Assembly (NCBI RefSeq): GCF_010882175.1
Contig: NZ_WKLH01000005.1
Coordinates: 1-64,000, forward strand
Direction: 5' to 3'
From: Mangrovibacterium lignilyticum
GTDB lineage: Bacteria; Bacteroidota; Bacteroidia; Bacteroidales; Prolixibacteraceae
Length of the DNA stretch: 64,000 nt
Under the pieces are notes generated by a model, which worked only from the letters and a program-made list of their open reading frames with translations, had not been told where the DNA came from and searched no databases. Both the position numbers and the translations under genes were made by a program. Positions 1 through 8,144 of this stretch are shown here, piece after piece. Position 1 is the first letter of the stretch; each line of letters starts with the position of its first letter.

Positions 1-221
1 TTGACTGTTTAAGTAATTAATTTATGATGAAGAAATCTGAAAAGGCATATTAATCGGTTGTTATACAGGATAAAAAGAACATTTGTATTGTAAAATAAAA
101 CCCCAGTCCGGGGTACTGTGTCATAATAAATATGATTAAGCGATTGGAATTCAGGTGAATGCAGTCGTTTTTTTGTTTTTAATCGTACCCCGAATAGGAG
201 TTTTTAAAATTGTAGCATACA

Positions 222-356
222 ATGAGTGATTTTGATTCGTATTCTGAAAATGAGATTTTTATTCTGTCTGACGTAGATGGCGAAATCTTCATCCGTGAAT
301 TGGCAAATCCATCTTTGCCCAATGATGCTCTCTTGTGTGCGAAAGAAAAGTATTAA
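222..356 (+). CDS. Small hypothetical protein (44 aa), first unit of the duplication
   Basis: An ATG at 222 opens a 44-residue acidic frame ending at TAA 354-356. Its middle (EIFIREL...SLPND) is repeated in the neighbouring unit at 435-593. Relative to that copy it stops about eight codons early, so it may be a truncated remnant. No signal peptide or membrane segment is visible. No family is recognised, and the only support is the coding-like substitution pattern between the copies. Confidence 0.25.
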   Translation: MSDFDSYSENEIFILSDVDGEIFIRELANPSLPNDALLCAKEKY

Positions 357-593
357 GAGTTTATTAGATCTAATATGTAAAATATGTAAGAATCTGGCTG
401 CGACTCTTAAGGACTTATTCACAATATAGCCACAATAACTTATTTTGATTTATATTTTGAAAATGAGTCTTTTACTCTATCCGGAGCAGATAGTGAAATC
501 TTTTTTCGCGAATTAACAGATCTGTCTTTACCCAATGATACTCTGTCGAGTGCTAAGGCAAACTATGGAGAGTGTAATAGATCTAATCTCTAA
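222..593 (+). repeat. Diverged tandem duplication of a 159-bp coding-like unit
   Basis: Bases 222-380 and 435-593 align over 159 positions without a single gap, at roughly three quarters identity by eye (about 40 differences). Read on the plus strand in the frame of the ATG at 222, both copies share the peptide core EIF-x-RELxxxSLPNDxL, and many differences fall in third codon positions (CGT/CGC, TTG/TTA, CTC/CTG). That pattern suggests the copies diverged while coding. Copy 2 stays open to a TAA at 591 but has ATA where copy 1 has ATG; copy 1 has an early TAA at 354. I do not recognise the product. Apart from these units, I see nothing convincing in the 714 bases before the first clear gene. 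Confidence 0.55.
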
Positions 594-714
594 GAATTGG
601 CTAAAATTTCTTTTGGTTTTATCGTTGTTGACCAATTCATCATTCATACTAGTGGATATATTTTTCGTAAAGGATGAAGGTGAGCAATTTTTTTTGTTTA
701 ATAATTTGAATAAA

Positions 715-1914
715 CTAATCAATCTTAGATTGTCTAACTTGCTCAATTTTTGAGTTTAAAATCTTCCGGTAGTTAACCGTATTCCCGAAGATACCGATAA
801 CCGGGCTTTTGGGTGCGATCTCTCTGCGGCTAAGTTGCCCAATGGTGGTGCGGGTTACCTGCTGGTCATGAAAGCTGGCTTTGTACACCAGTCCAACCGG
901 ATAATCGTCAGGGTAGCCTTGCTTCAGGAAGTTGGTGGCAATTTCGTGCATGTGCGATGCGCCCATGTAGTAAACGGCCGTGTCGGAATTGGGTATTTCG
1001 TAGCTGTTTTTACCGTGCGCCGTTCCAAAGCTTACCGACGAGGCAATGCCGCGATGGGTGAGCGGTATATCGCCTAGTGACGCAGCCGCAATGGCCGAAC
1101 TGATGCCAGGTACAAACTCCACCGCAACACCTCGCTCTTCCAGGTAGAAACGCTCTTCGCTGCCTCGCCCAAAAATAAGCGGGTCGCCACCTTTGAGGCG
1201 TACCACCTGTTGCCCGCTTTGAGCCGCCTGGTAAATCAGCTCGTTAATTTCGTCCTGTTCTTTGCTGTGGTTGCCACGACGCTTGCCTACGTAATGTTTT
1301 TCGCCCCGATAGCGTGCTAGGAATTCGTGATCGAGCAGGTCGTCGTAAAAAATAATGTCGGCCTGAAACAGCAATTGCTCGCCGCGGCGGCTCAGCAGGT
1401 TCGGGTTTCCGGGGCCAAAGCCAACCAGGAAGACTTTACCTGTCAACTGTTCTTTCAGTTGCAGCAGTTGCTCGCGCTCGCGCACAAAATGTTCGATTTC
1501 CTGCGCCATCAGCACCGTTTTCTTCACCTCCTTGCGTTTCGAATTCAGGGCTACTACAAAGTCGTCGGTTTCAACTAAAGCTGACGAATGAAAGTCGGAC
1601 ACCGCCGCATCATCGGTACGGTTACACAAGATACCACGCGATTCGCAATCAGCCTGAATCTGGGCATTTATTTCGGGCGAATCGGTGCAGGCAAATACCA
1701 GGAATAAGCCTTCGATGTGTTGGGGCTGATAGGCTTCGTGCAGGCACTGAACAGTCGGGTTTGATTCAATTTCAGCAGCTATTTCAGGAGCTATCACGCG
1801 AATGTTAGAACTGTAGCGCACCAGGCTTTTCAATTTTTGAGCAGCTACCTGGCCACCGCCAATCAGGCCAATTTGTTTACCGGCCAGGTTTAATGAGATG
1901 GGTAAGAAAGACAT
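715..1914 (-). CDS. cysG: Fused precorrin-2 dehydrogenase / uroporphyrinogen-III C-methyltransferase
   Basis: Converts uroporphyrinogen III to precorrin-2 by two SAM-dependent methylations and oxidises it to sirohydrochlorin, the substrate of CbiX in this operon. The N-terminal Met8-like half has the NAD motif GLIGGGQVA (about 16-24) and the Asp pair at 101-102. The SUMT half runs from about 160 with VGFGPGNP and VRLKGGDPLIFGRG (238-251). At 399 aa it is shorter than E. coli-type CysG (about 457); the missing length lies in the dimerisation/chelatase linker. The segment normally reading like SSGGTSP is ALNSKRKEV here, so by-eye alignment puts Glu129 where the phospho-Ser of CysG sits. Chelation is presumably left to CbiX. 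It is the last gene of the cobalamin operon and overlaps the preceding aminotransferase by 25 bp. Confidence 0.9.
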   Translation of the reverse strand: MSFLPISLNLAGKQIGLIGGGQVAAQKLKSLVRYSSNIRVIAPEIAAEIESNPTVQCLHEAYQPQHIEGLFLVFACTDSPEINAQIQADCESRGILCNRTDDAAVSDFHSSALVETDDFVVALNSKRKEVKKTVLMAQEIEHFVREREQLLQLKEQLTGKVFLVGFGPGNPNLLSRRGEQLLFQADIIFYDDLLDHEFLARYRGEKHYVGKRRGNHSKEQDEINELIYQAAQSGQQVVRLKGGDPLIFGRGSEERFYLEERGVAVEFVPGISSAIAAASLGDIPLTHRGIASSVSFGTAHGKNSYEIPNSDTAVYYMGASHMHEIATNFLKQGYPDDYPVGLVYKASFHDQQVTRTTIGQLSRREIAPKSPVIGIFGNTVNYRKILNSKIEQVRQSKID

Positions 1915-2939
1915 GGTTGTAGGACATTAATGCCCGCTTTGAGGGCAGGGATAAATTCGTTGTTTATAGTTTCGTTTTGGGCAGCAATCCGGAAATGGCC
2001 GGGCCCGAGTCCGCGGAAATTTGAGGCATCGCGGATCAGGAAGCCGTGCTTTTCCAGCAACTCTGTTTTCAACTCGGCTGCCGTTGCCTGCTGCAATTCG
2101 CACAGAAAATAATTGGTGAGCGAGGGGAATACCCTTAATCCGGGAACCTGCGCCAGCTCCGCTTGCAGGCGTTTGGACTCGTTTAAGCGCTGGCGAAGTG
2201 CAGCGGTTGGCTTTTCGGGCAAATCCAGAATATACTCACCTGCTTCTATGGCCAGGGCATTCACTGCCCAAGGCATGTGACAGGCCTGAAGCCGTTGAAT
2301 AATAGAAGGATGCGCCAGCAGGTAACCAATTCGGATGCCGGGAATGGCAAACAGCTTGGTGAAGGATTTAATCACCACGAGGTTGGGATACCGACTAACC
2401 AAGGGAGCCACACTTTTGGCACCCTCATAAAGGTCGATGTAAGCCTCGTCAACCACCAGCAAGCGTTGGGGGTTTTGTTCCAGGAAAGCAATCAACTCTT
2501 GCGGACTGCGATAACGACCATCGGGATTATTCGGGTTGCCTATCCACACCAGATCTGCCAGTGTGTTGCTGTTGAGTGCATTCAGCTCGTCCACAAATAC
2601 CAATTGATGTTGGTAGAGCGTGCAGGCATCTTCGTATTCGGCAAAAGCCGGTGTGCGAATAGCCGAGCATTGCTGCTGAAAGGAATGGGCCAGCAGGTAA
2701 AAGGCCTCCGTTGAGCCGTTGGTAACCAGCACATGTTCCGGGCTTATATTGAATGTGGCTGCCAGTTTCTCGCGCAAGAGCCGGCACTCGGGATCCGGGT
2801 AATTGCGAATGGCCGGTAGCTGCGTTTGCAGATAGTCCAGCAAGCCGTCGGTTTGCGGATTATCGAACACATTGGTGCTGAAATCAGCTTTCAGCAAGTG
2901 TTGTATTCCTTGTAGGTTGTTACCGTGTCCGTTTATCAT
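1890..2939 (-). CDS. cobD: Threonine-phosphate decarboxylase (CobD-type, PLP class I/II aminotransferase fold)
   Basis: Expected to make (R)-1-amino-2-propanol phosphate, the linker of the cobalamin nucleotide loop, by decarboxylating L-threonine phosphate. The 349-aa protein has the fold type I pattern: GNPNNPDG (134-141), DEAY (164-167) and the PLP lysine in SFTKLFAIPG (Lys195). The N-terminal INGHGN and the YPDP motif are typical of CobD/HisC relatives. HisC is the main alternative by sequence alone; location between cbiJ and cysG in a cobalamin operon favours CobD. It overlaps both neighbours by a few bases, so it is translationally coupled. Confidence 0.8.
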   Translation of the reverse strand: MINGHGNNLQGIQHLLKADFSTNVFDNPQTDGLLDYLQTQLPAIRNYPDPECRLLREKLAATFNISPEHVLVTNGSTEAFYLLAHSFQQQCSAIRTPAFAEYEDACTLYQHQLVFVDELNALNSNTLADLVWIGNPNNPDGRYRSPQELIAFLEQNPQRLLVVDEAYIDLYEGAKSVAPLVSRYPNLVVIKSFTKLFAIPGIRIGYLLAHPSIIQRLQACHMPWAVNALAIEAGEYILDLPEKPTAALRQRLNESKRLQAELAQVPGLRVFPSLTNYFLCELQQATAAELKTELLEKHGFLIRDASNFRGLGPGHFRIAAQNETINNEFIPALKAGINVLQPCLSYPSH

Positions 2940-3694
2940 GTTCGTAATGCTTTCATTGTTTCATTCAGTTGTTGTACAAGCGCCTCCGGATCAGAAAAAA
3001 CAAGCGGGTAATGGAGTCGGGGACGAGATACAATGTGTACCGCGATGCCCAATTCCTGTGCTGCCTGGCATTTCTCGAGCAGCCCGCCGGCTTCGCCCGA
3101 TTCTTTGCTTACCAGCTGGGTAATTTCGTATTCTTCCATCAAGGCCCGGTTGGTTTCCAGGCGCATGCGCCCTTTCATGGCAATGAGCTGGTGAGCCAGT
3201 AGTCCGGCAGCTTGGCACTCGTCTAGACTTTTGCTTACGGCCAATACTCGGGCAATGATTCGCTCGCGTAGATCCGGGCAAAAGCGATGCACATTCTTGG
3301 ACCCAATGGTGAGCAGAATGTTGCCGCTGGTTTGCTTTAGCGCTTCAATCAGCTGGTCGTAATCGGGATAATAACGGGCGCCGGGTATTTGAACTTGTCC
3401 CCGTTCAAAACGCAGGTAAGGGCGTTTCAAACGCGCACAAACCGCCATGGCCTGGACTGAAACAAGTTCAGCAAAAGGGTGACTGGCATCAACGACCACC
3501 GAAATGACTTTGTCGGTCAGTAGTTGCTCCATGTCGCTTTCGCTCAGCTGTTGTTCAATGACCTCACAATTTTGCAGCGGCGCCAATTGCGAGCCGTAGG
3601 CTGTGGTGGTACTAATCAGCACCCGATGGCCCTCGCGCCGAAACTGTTCTGCAAGCTTGTTGGCATCGCTTGTTCCTCCGATAATCCAAATCAT
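2936..3694 (-). CDS. cbiJ: Cobalt-precorrin-6A reductase
   Basis: Reduces the macrocycle of (cobalt-)precorrin-6A to 6B using a nicotinamide cofactor. The 252-aa protein begins with a Rossmann-like MIWIIGGTSDANKLA and carries the CbiJ/CobK pattern VVDASHPFA (about 77-85) and LLTIGSKNVHRF in the middle. Length matches the family (about 250). The start codon overlaps the end of cbiH, and its end overlaps the start of the CobD-like gene by 4 bases. Confidence 0.88.
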   Translation of the reverse strand: MIWIIGGTSDANKLAEQFRREGHRVLISTTTAYGSQLAPLQNCEVIEQQLSESDMEQLLTDKVISVVVDASHPFAELVSVQAMAVCARLKRPYLRFERGQVQIPGARYYPDYDQLIEALKQTSGNILLTIGSKNVHRFCPDLRERIIARVLAVSKSLDECQAAGLLAHQLIAMKGRMRLETNRALMEEYEITQLVSKESGEAGGLLEKCQAAQELGIAVHIVSRPRLHYPLVFSDPEALVQQLNETMKALRT

Positions 3695-4425
3695 AAGCGA
3701 TATCCCCGAATGGTCACCATTTTTCCGTTGATGACCTGCGTTTGTGAGTTCCCGATAATTACGGTGGTCAGCATGTCCACATCGGCATTTTTGAGTTTGC
3801 CCAATGTGGTCAGAACCACCTGTTGGCCTTCGCGCATGGCTTGTTTTACGATTCCCACCGGTGTTTCCGGCTTCTGGTATTGCAGCAAAATGTCAACGGC
3901 TGTATCCAGCTGTTTAATACGGGTTTTGCTGCGCGGGTTGTACAGGGCAACGGCAAAGTCGCCTTCTCCTGCCGCCCGGATTCGCTTCATGATCAGTTCC
4001 CAGGGCGTTAGCAGGTCACTTAGGCTGAGAGTGACAAAATCGTTCATCAGCGGTGCTCCGAGCAGGGATGCTGCTGAGGTAGCTGCACTGATCCCCGGAA
4101 TGATGTCGACCGGTACTTCGGATTGGCGTTCGGCGACAATCTCGAGCATAATTCCGGCCATTCCGTAAATCCCGGCGTCGCCACTGCTGATCAGGCTCAC
4201 CACATTTCCGGCTTCGGACAGTTCCAGCACTTCTACGCACCGATCCACCTCTTTTTTCATGCCCGACGAAGCAAATTGTTTCTCGGGAAAAAGCGTTTTA
4301 GTCAACTCGATGTACGTTTTATAGCCTGCAATAATGTCGCTCTGTTCAAGCGCCTGCAGGGCTCGCGGACAAATGTAGTCCTTATCGCCGGGGCCGGTGC
4401 CCACTAGTATTATTTTTCCTTGCAT
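3691..4425 (-). CDS. cbiH: Cobalt-precorrin-3B C17-methyltransferase
   Basis: SAM-dependent methyltransferase that methylates C17 and drives ring contraction. The 244-aa protein has the tetrapyrrole methylase N-terminus IILVGTGPGDKDYI and the internal SSGDAGIYGMAG and PGISAATSAASLLGAPL segments expected of CobJ/CbiH. The family length is about 240-250 aa, so it is not the fused long form. It overlaps cbiG by 16 bp and cbiJ by 4 bp within the operon. Confidence 0.9.
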   Translation of the reverse strand: MQGKIILVGTGPGDKDYICPRALQALEQSDIIAGYKTYIELTKTLFPEKQFASSGMKKEVDRCVEVLELSEAGNVVSLISSGDAGIYGMAGIMLEIVAERQSEVPVDIIPGISAATSAASLLGAPLMNDFVTLSLSDLLTPWELIMKRIRAAGEGDFAVALYNPRSKTRIKQLDTAVDILLQYQKPETPVGIVKQAMREGQQVVLTTLGKLKNADVDMLTTVIIGNSQTQVINGKMVTIRGYRL

Positions 4426-5444
4426 TGGTGTTGTTTTGTTTCAAATACAGATAATGTCATTCCTGTTTGCCGGGCTTTTTGAAGCAGAAAGCTTCCTTCT
4501 TTTCCGCCAGCCAGGTAGGCGGTCGGGCTGCTAACCGACCGAACGCCGGTAATCTTTTTGACAAAGTCGGAGCCTTCAAACAAATGCTCGACTGTTTGCA
4601 GCACCTGGGCCTCGTAAAATTTTGTGTCGCAGTTCAGTTTCATAGCCGCTTCCAGAATAGCCGGTTCCGAACTTTTCAGGCCGATGGAGCAAACAGCAGC
4701 AACACTGCGTTTGTCCAGTTGCAACTGCTCCAATTGTTGTTCTATGAAAGCCCAAAGCTCCTCGGGCGAGCTGTCCTTTTTGCAGCCAATGCCCAAATAG
4801 ATGTTTCGGGGAATGAGTTGAACTGCGGGTAAATCAGCCGGAACAGTCGTTCGGTTGGAGACGATAATCCGTGCTGCTGGCTTGTCCGAAATTTTCGGAA
4901 GTTCGACTGCTCCCAGCCAGTTGTCCGGATCGCAAAGCTCAACCGCTTGGCGGTTCACCAGGGAAGCGGTCACCACTTTGGCATCTTCCATGGAAGAAAT
5001 GACCAGCCCGCCCTGTTGCGCCAACAAATCTACCGATGGCAATTGGTTGACATCCGAAGCGGTGGTGATTACCGGATTGGCTCCAATTAAGTTGGCGAGT
5101 CGGTTGGTTAATGCATTTGCTCCACCCAGGTGCCCGCTTAGCAGGCTAATGGCGTGTTTGCCGGCATCGTCGAGCACAACCACCGCCGGATCGCTCGTCT
5201 TGTCCTGAATCCAGGGTGCAATGCTGCGCACCACAATTCCGGCAGCCATAATGAAGATCAGGCTGTCGTAGTTCAGAAACAGTTGTTGGCATAACTGGCT
5301 AAGCTTTCCTTCAATCGGACGAAACCCCTCGGCTTTCCATTTGGCCAGGGTAAAGCAATCGGCTTCCGGAAAATGCTGTTTGATTTCCCGAGCCAGTTGA
5401 TTGCCCTGTAAACTGATGGAGATGATGGCGACAGACTGCTTCAT
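4410..5444 (-). CDS. cbiG: Cobalt-precorrin-5A hydrolase
   Basis: Opens the delta-lactone of cobalt-precorrin-5A and releases acetaldehyde, a step specific to the anaerobic pathway. The 344-aa protein shows the N-terminal module with IFIMAAGIVVRSIAPWI, the central LLSGHLGGANALTNRLA motif (about 100-116) and a C-terminal CobE-like module with YLGIGCKKDSSPEEL and ICSIGLKSSEPA-type segments. Its presence together with cbiD and cbiX identifies the early-cobalt-insertion route. It lies 9 bp from cbiF and overlaps cbiH. Confidence 0.92.
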   Translation of the reverse strand: MKQSVAIISISLQGNQLAREIKQHFPEADCFTLAKWKAEGFRPIEGKLSQLCQQLFLNYDSLIFIMAAGIVVRSIAPWIQDKTSDPAVVVLDDAGKHAISLLSGHLGGANALTNRLANLIGANPVITTASDVNQLPSVDLLAQQGGLVISSMEDAKVVTASLVNRQAVELCDPDNWLGAVELPKISDKPAARIIVSNRTTVPADLPAVQLIPRNIYLGIGCKKDSSPEELWAFIEQQLEQLQLDKRSVAAVCSIGLKSSEPAILEAAMKLNCDTKFYEAQVLQTVEHLFEGSDFVKKITGVRSVSSPTAYLAGGKEGSFLLQKARQTGMTLSVFETKQHQCKEK

Positions 5445-5453
5445 AGCCGAACT

Positions 5454-6227
5454 TTAATTCGAAGGATGTTCGTTATTCCCTTTGCGGTACTCGTGCGTGA
5501 AATGCGAGGCATAGAGTAGTGAGTTCTCAAACTCATCGCCCAGGAAATCGCCCACCAAAATCATAGCCGTTTTGGTGATGTTTTCGTCCTTTACCTTTTG
5601 TGCAATATCGGCCAGCATCCCTTTTACAATCTTCTGGTCGGGCCAACTGGCACGCTGAATGACTGCCACAGGCGTATGTAGTGGATAGTGCTTGGTTAGT
5701 TTTTCCACCAATTTCGAAATCATGCCGACCGACAGAAAAATCGACATCGAAGCACGATGGCTGGCCAGTAACTCGATTTTCTCGAGATCGGGCACCGGCG
5801 TGCGACCTTCCATGCGGGTGCAAATAACGGTTTGCGAAATGCCGGGAACCGTAAATTCGCGTTGCAGGGCAGCAGCCGAAGCCACAAACGAGCTAACGCC
5901 GGGAATTACCCGATGCGGAATGCCCAGCTTGTCGAGTTCTTCAATTTGCTCGCGAATACTTCCGTAGATCGATGGATCGCCGGTATGGACCCGGGCAACC
6001 GTTTGGCCTTTTTCAGTGGCTTCTCGCATGGTATCGATGATGCTTTTCAGGTCCATCGTGGCGCTGTTGTACACTTTGGCATCGGCTCTACGATCTTTAA
6101 TTACAGCTTCGGGTACCAGCGAGCCGGCGTATATAATCACATCGGCATGGCGCACTGCTTTTTGTCCTTTAATGGTGATGAGTTCCGGATCGCCCGGCCC
6201 TGCACCTATAAAAATTACTTCTGACAT
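5454..6227 (-). CDS. cbiF: Cobalt-precorrin-4 C11-methyltransferase
   Basis: Adds the C11 methyl group from SAM. The 257-aa protein has the canonical start VIFIGAGPGDPELITIKG, then ADVIIYAGSLVPE (about 28-40), ARVHTGDPSIYGSIREQ and the PGVSSFVASAAAL loop, all diagnostic of CbiF/CobM. Length fits the family. It overlaps cbiL by 13 bp. It has a short charged C-terminal tail. Confidence 0.92.
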   Translation of the reverse strand: MSEVIFIGAGPGDPELITIKGQKAVRHADVIIYAGSLVPEAVIKDRRADAKVYNSATMDLKSIIDTMREATEKGQTVARVHTGDPSIYGSIREQIEELDKLGIPHRVIPGVSSFVASAAALQREFTVPGISQTVICTRMEGRTPVPDLEKIELLASHRASMSIFLSVGMISKLVEKLTKHYPLHTPVAVIQRASWPDQKIVKGMLADIAQKVKDENITKTAMILVGDFLGDEFENSLLYASHFTHEYRKGNNEHPSN

Positions 6228-6928
6228 TGTTTTTCGTTTGCGTTTTTAAGTAGAATGGCCGTTGAAAAATAGGGGACCTTCTCCTGTAGTATCGAGATGT
6301 CGGTGTAGCATTTCTGACTGGGTTTCCCGGCATCGGTCATCAGCGTAAATTGGTAGTCGGTTTGCTCGGACAAGTAGTTGAAAAGCTCCTGGTGATAGGC
6401 TGAAACTTTCATGCAAACCACCGCTTCTGCCGTCTGCATGATTGTTTTAGCAGCCTCATCAAAAGAGCAAATCACGGCTAATTTATCTTCGCCCTTCACC
6501 AGTGGCTGCGAAAGCAAACTGCTGATGGCTGAAAAGGAGTAGATGCCCGGCACAGTTTCCACCCGAAACTCGTGGGGTAAATAATCCAGAATGTAGCTGT
6601 AGGTACTGTAAAGCATGGGGTCGCCCAGCGTGAGAAAAGCCACATTTTGCCCTTTGCGCAGGTGCCCCTGGATGAGCTCCGCATTTTCGCGGCGCGCTAC
6701 CCGGCGTGTTTCCAGATCCGGAGACATGGAAAAGCCCATGGCCACGGTGCTGGCTTTGGTCGACAGGTGTGGCCTGACGATTTCCAGCGCTGTACTGGAC
6801 TGGCCTTTCGAATTGGGCACACAAATCAGGTCGGCATTCTGCAATACTTTCACTGCTTTCAGGGTCAACAAATCCGGATCGCCCGGCCCCAAGCCAATTC
6901 CGTAAAGAGTTCCGTTGGTTGTATTCAT
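6215..6928 (-). CDS. cbiL: Cobalt-precorrin-2 C20-methyltransferase
   Basis: First methylation after cobalt insertion (C20, SAM donor). The 237-aa protein opens with a short lead then YGIGLGPGDPDLLTLKAV, and carries LTLGDPMLYSTYSYI and VPGIYSFSAISSLL, the CobI/CbiL signature. Length agrees with the family. Start overlaps the end of cbiT by 4 bases (ATGA type) and its end overlaps cbiF. Confidence 0.9.
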   Translation of the reverse strand: MNTTNGTLYGIGLGPGDPDLLTLKAVKVLQNADLICVPNSKGQSSTALEIVRPHLSTKASTVAMGFSMSPDLETRRVARRENAELIQGHLRKGQNVAFLTLGDPMLYSTYSYILDYLPHEFRVETVPGIYSFSAISSLLSQPLVKGEDKLAVICSFDEAAKTIMQTAEAVVCMKVSAYHQELFNYLSEQTDYQFTLMTDAGKPSQKCYTDISILQEKVPYFSTAILLKNANEKQCQK

Positions 6929-7491
6929 TTTGATTTTGATTTTGTCGCTGCAAACAGGAAGATCGGATTTTGAGCTTTCAACATCGCTACGGCCGATTGC
7001 GTATCGACTTTGCTAATGGCAACCTGGCTCAGCTCAAAGGACCATCCTTTGCTTTTGAAATAGGTATACGCCCGCAGCATGGTGTCGATCACAATTGCTG
7101 TTAAAACGACGACGCTGTTTGCCGGAGCATTTGTATCGATTAAATCGAGAATCTGTTCCACCTGGCCACCGCTGCCACCAATAAAATATTTGTTGATGGT
7201 TTCCAGCTTTTCCATGCCAAGTGGAGCTTCAGATTCAATTATTTCGAGATTGGAAACACCGTGTTTCTCGGCATTCAGTTTGATCAGCTCAACCGCTTCG
7301 GACTTTCGTTCCAAAGCAATTACTTGCCCTTCGCTTAGTCGGAGCGCCGCTTCAATGGAAACAGAACCGGTGCCGGCACCAACATCCATCAAGCGATCAT
7401 TGGGCTGCAGCTCCAGTTTGCTTAAAACTAGTGTCCTCACTTCTTCCTTGGTCATGGGCACGGAGCTCCGTATGAATGCAGAATCTTTCAT
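6925..7491 (-). CDS. cbiT: Cobalt-precorrin-6B C15-methyltransferase (decarboxylating)
   Basis: Methylates C15 and decarboxylates the C12 acetate. The 188-aa protein is a class I SAM methyltransferase with motif I LMDVGAGTGSVSIEAAL (about 34-50) after the CbiT-type lead FIRSSVPMTKEEVR, and an acidic motif II following VIALERKSEAVELI. It is separate from cbiE here, unlike the fused CobL of aerobic producers. It overlaps cbiE by 4 bases. Confidence 0.92.
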   Translation of the reverse strand: MKDSAFIRSSVPMTKEEVRTLVLSKLELQPNDRLMDVGAGTGSVSIEAALRLSEGQVIALERKSEAVELIKLNAEKHGVSNLEIIESEAPLGMEKLETINKYFIGGSGGQVEQILDLIDTNAPANSVVVLTAIVIDTMLRAYTYFKSKGWSFELSQVAISKVDTQSAVAMLKAQNPIFLFAATKSKSK

Positions 7492-8144
7492 GGGTGTTGG
7501 ATCGGTTTTGTATTTGTTACTCCTTCAATAATGACGGCACACAGCGAGAAAGAGAAATCTTGTTGGAGCACTTGCTCTGCCGTTGCCGTTATAATTTGCT
7601 CGTTGGGATAGGAGAGGCGGTTGCCAATGTGCATCGTTGCCTGGCTGTGACCACTGTCGACCAGTATTCCGGCAATTGTTTTCCAGTTATTCTGACGATC
7701 GGTTAGCAGGAATACCGATTCGTATTCGGTTAGCTTGCTCAGGAATTGCGTTGTTGTGCCGTGCAGGGATGCTTTAAAGGCATTCTCGTAGCCCAAGCCA
7801 AGCTTGGCATATAAATATTGAAAGGAACTGATGCCGGGGATGCAGCGAATAGTCCGGTTGGTGATTGCTTGCTGCAAAAACCGACGGAGCGAGTGGAAAC
7901 CAGTGTCACCTGAAACCAGCACAACGATTTTTTCTTCCTGGCGATGAGCCAAATCCTGTTTGAGCTGCTCCAGTTTTCCCGTGAACAGCAACTCGGCTTT
8001 GGCATAACTTCGAAAGGTTTCCAGTTGGCGGCGTGCCCCAACAAGCAGATCTGCTGCTTTCACTTCCAGGTGAACAGCTCGGAGAATGTAATCAGGATGC
8101 CCCGGGCCAATTCCGCAAATGCAAAGTTCCTTCATGTTACTCAT
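7488..8144 (-). CDS. cbiE: Cobalt-precorrin-7 C5-methyltransferase
   Basis: Methylates C5 of the corrin ring from SAM. The 218-aa protein starts MSNMKELCICGIGPGHPDYI, with the variant G-x-GPG-HP motif typical of CbiE, followed by VLVSGDTGFHSL and IPGISSFQYLYAKLGL. The start overlaps the end of cbiD by 8 bp; cbiT follows with a 4-base overlap, so the CbiE/CbiT pair is likely co-translated. An internal ATG three codons in would also fit. Confidence 0.9.
   Translation of the reverse strand: MSNMKELCICGIGPGHPDYILRAVHLEVKAADLLVGARRQLETFRSYAKAELLFTGKLEQLKQDLAHRQEEKIVVLVSGDTGFHSLRRFLQQAITNRTIRCIPGISSFQYLYAKLGLGYENAFKASLHGTTTQFLSKLTEYESVFLLTDRQNNWKTIAGILVDSGHSQATMHIGNRLSYPNEQIITATAEQVLQQDFSFSLCAVIIEGVTNTKPIQHP

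Noticed and set aside
100-120. GC-rich hairpin ACCCC/GGGGT followed by a T-rich run on the minus strand, as a terminator of the cobalamin operon
   Set aside because: The stem is only five base pairs and lies about 600 bases beyond the last stop codon, beyond the duplicated unit.
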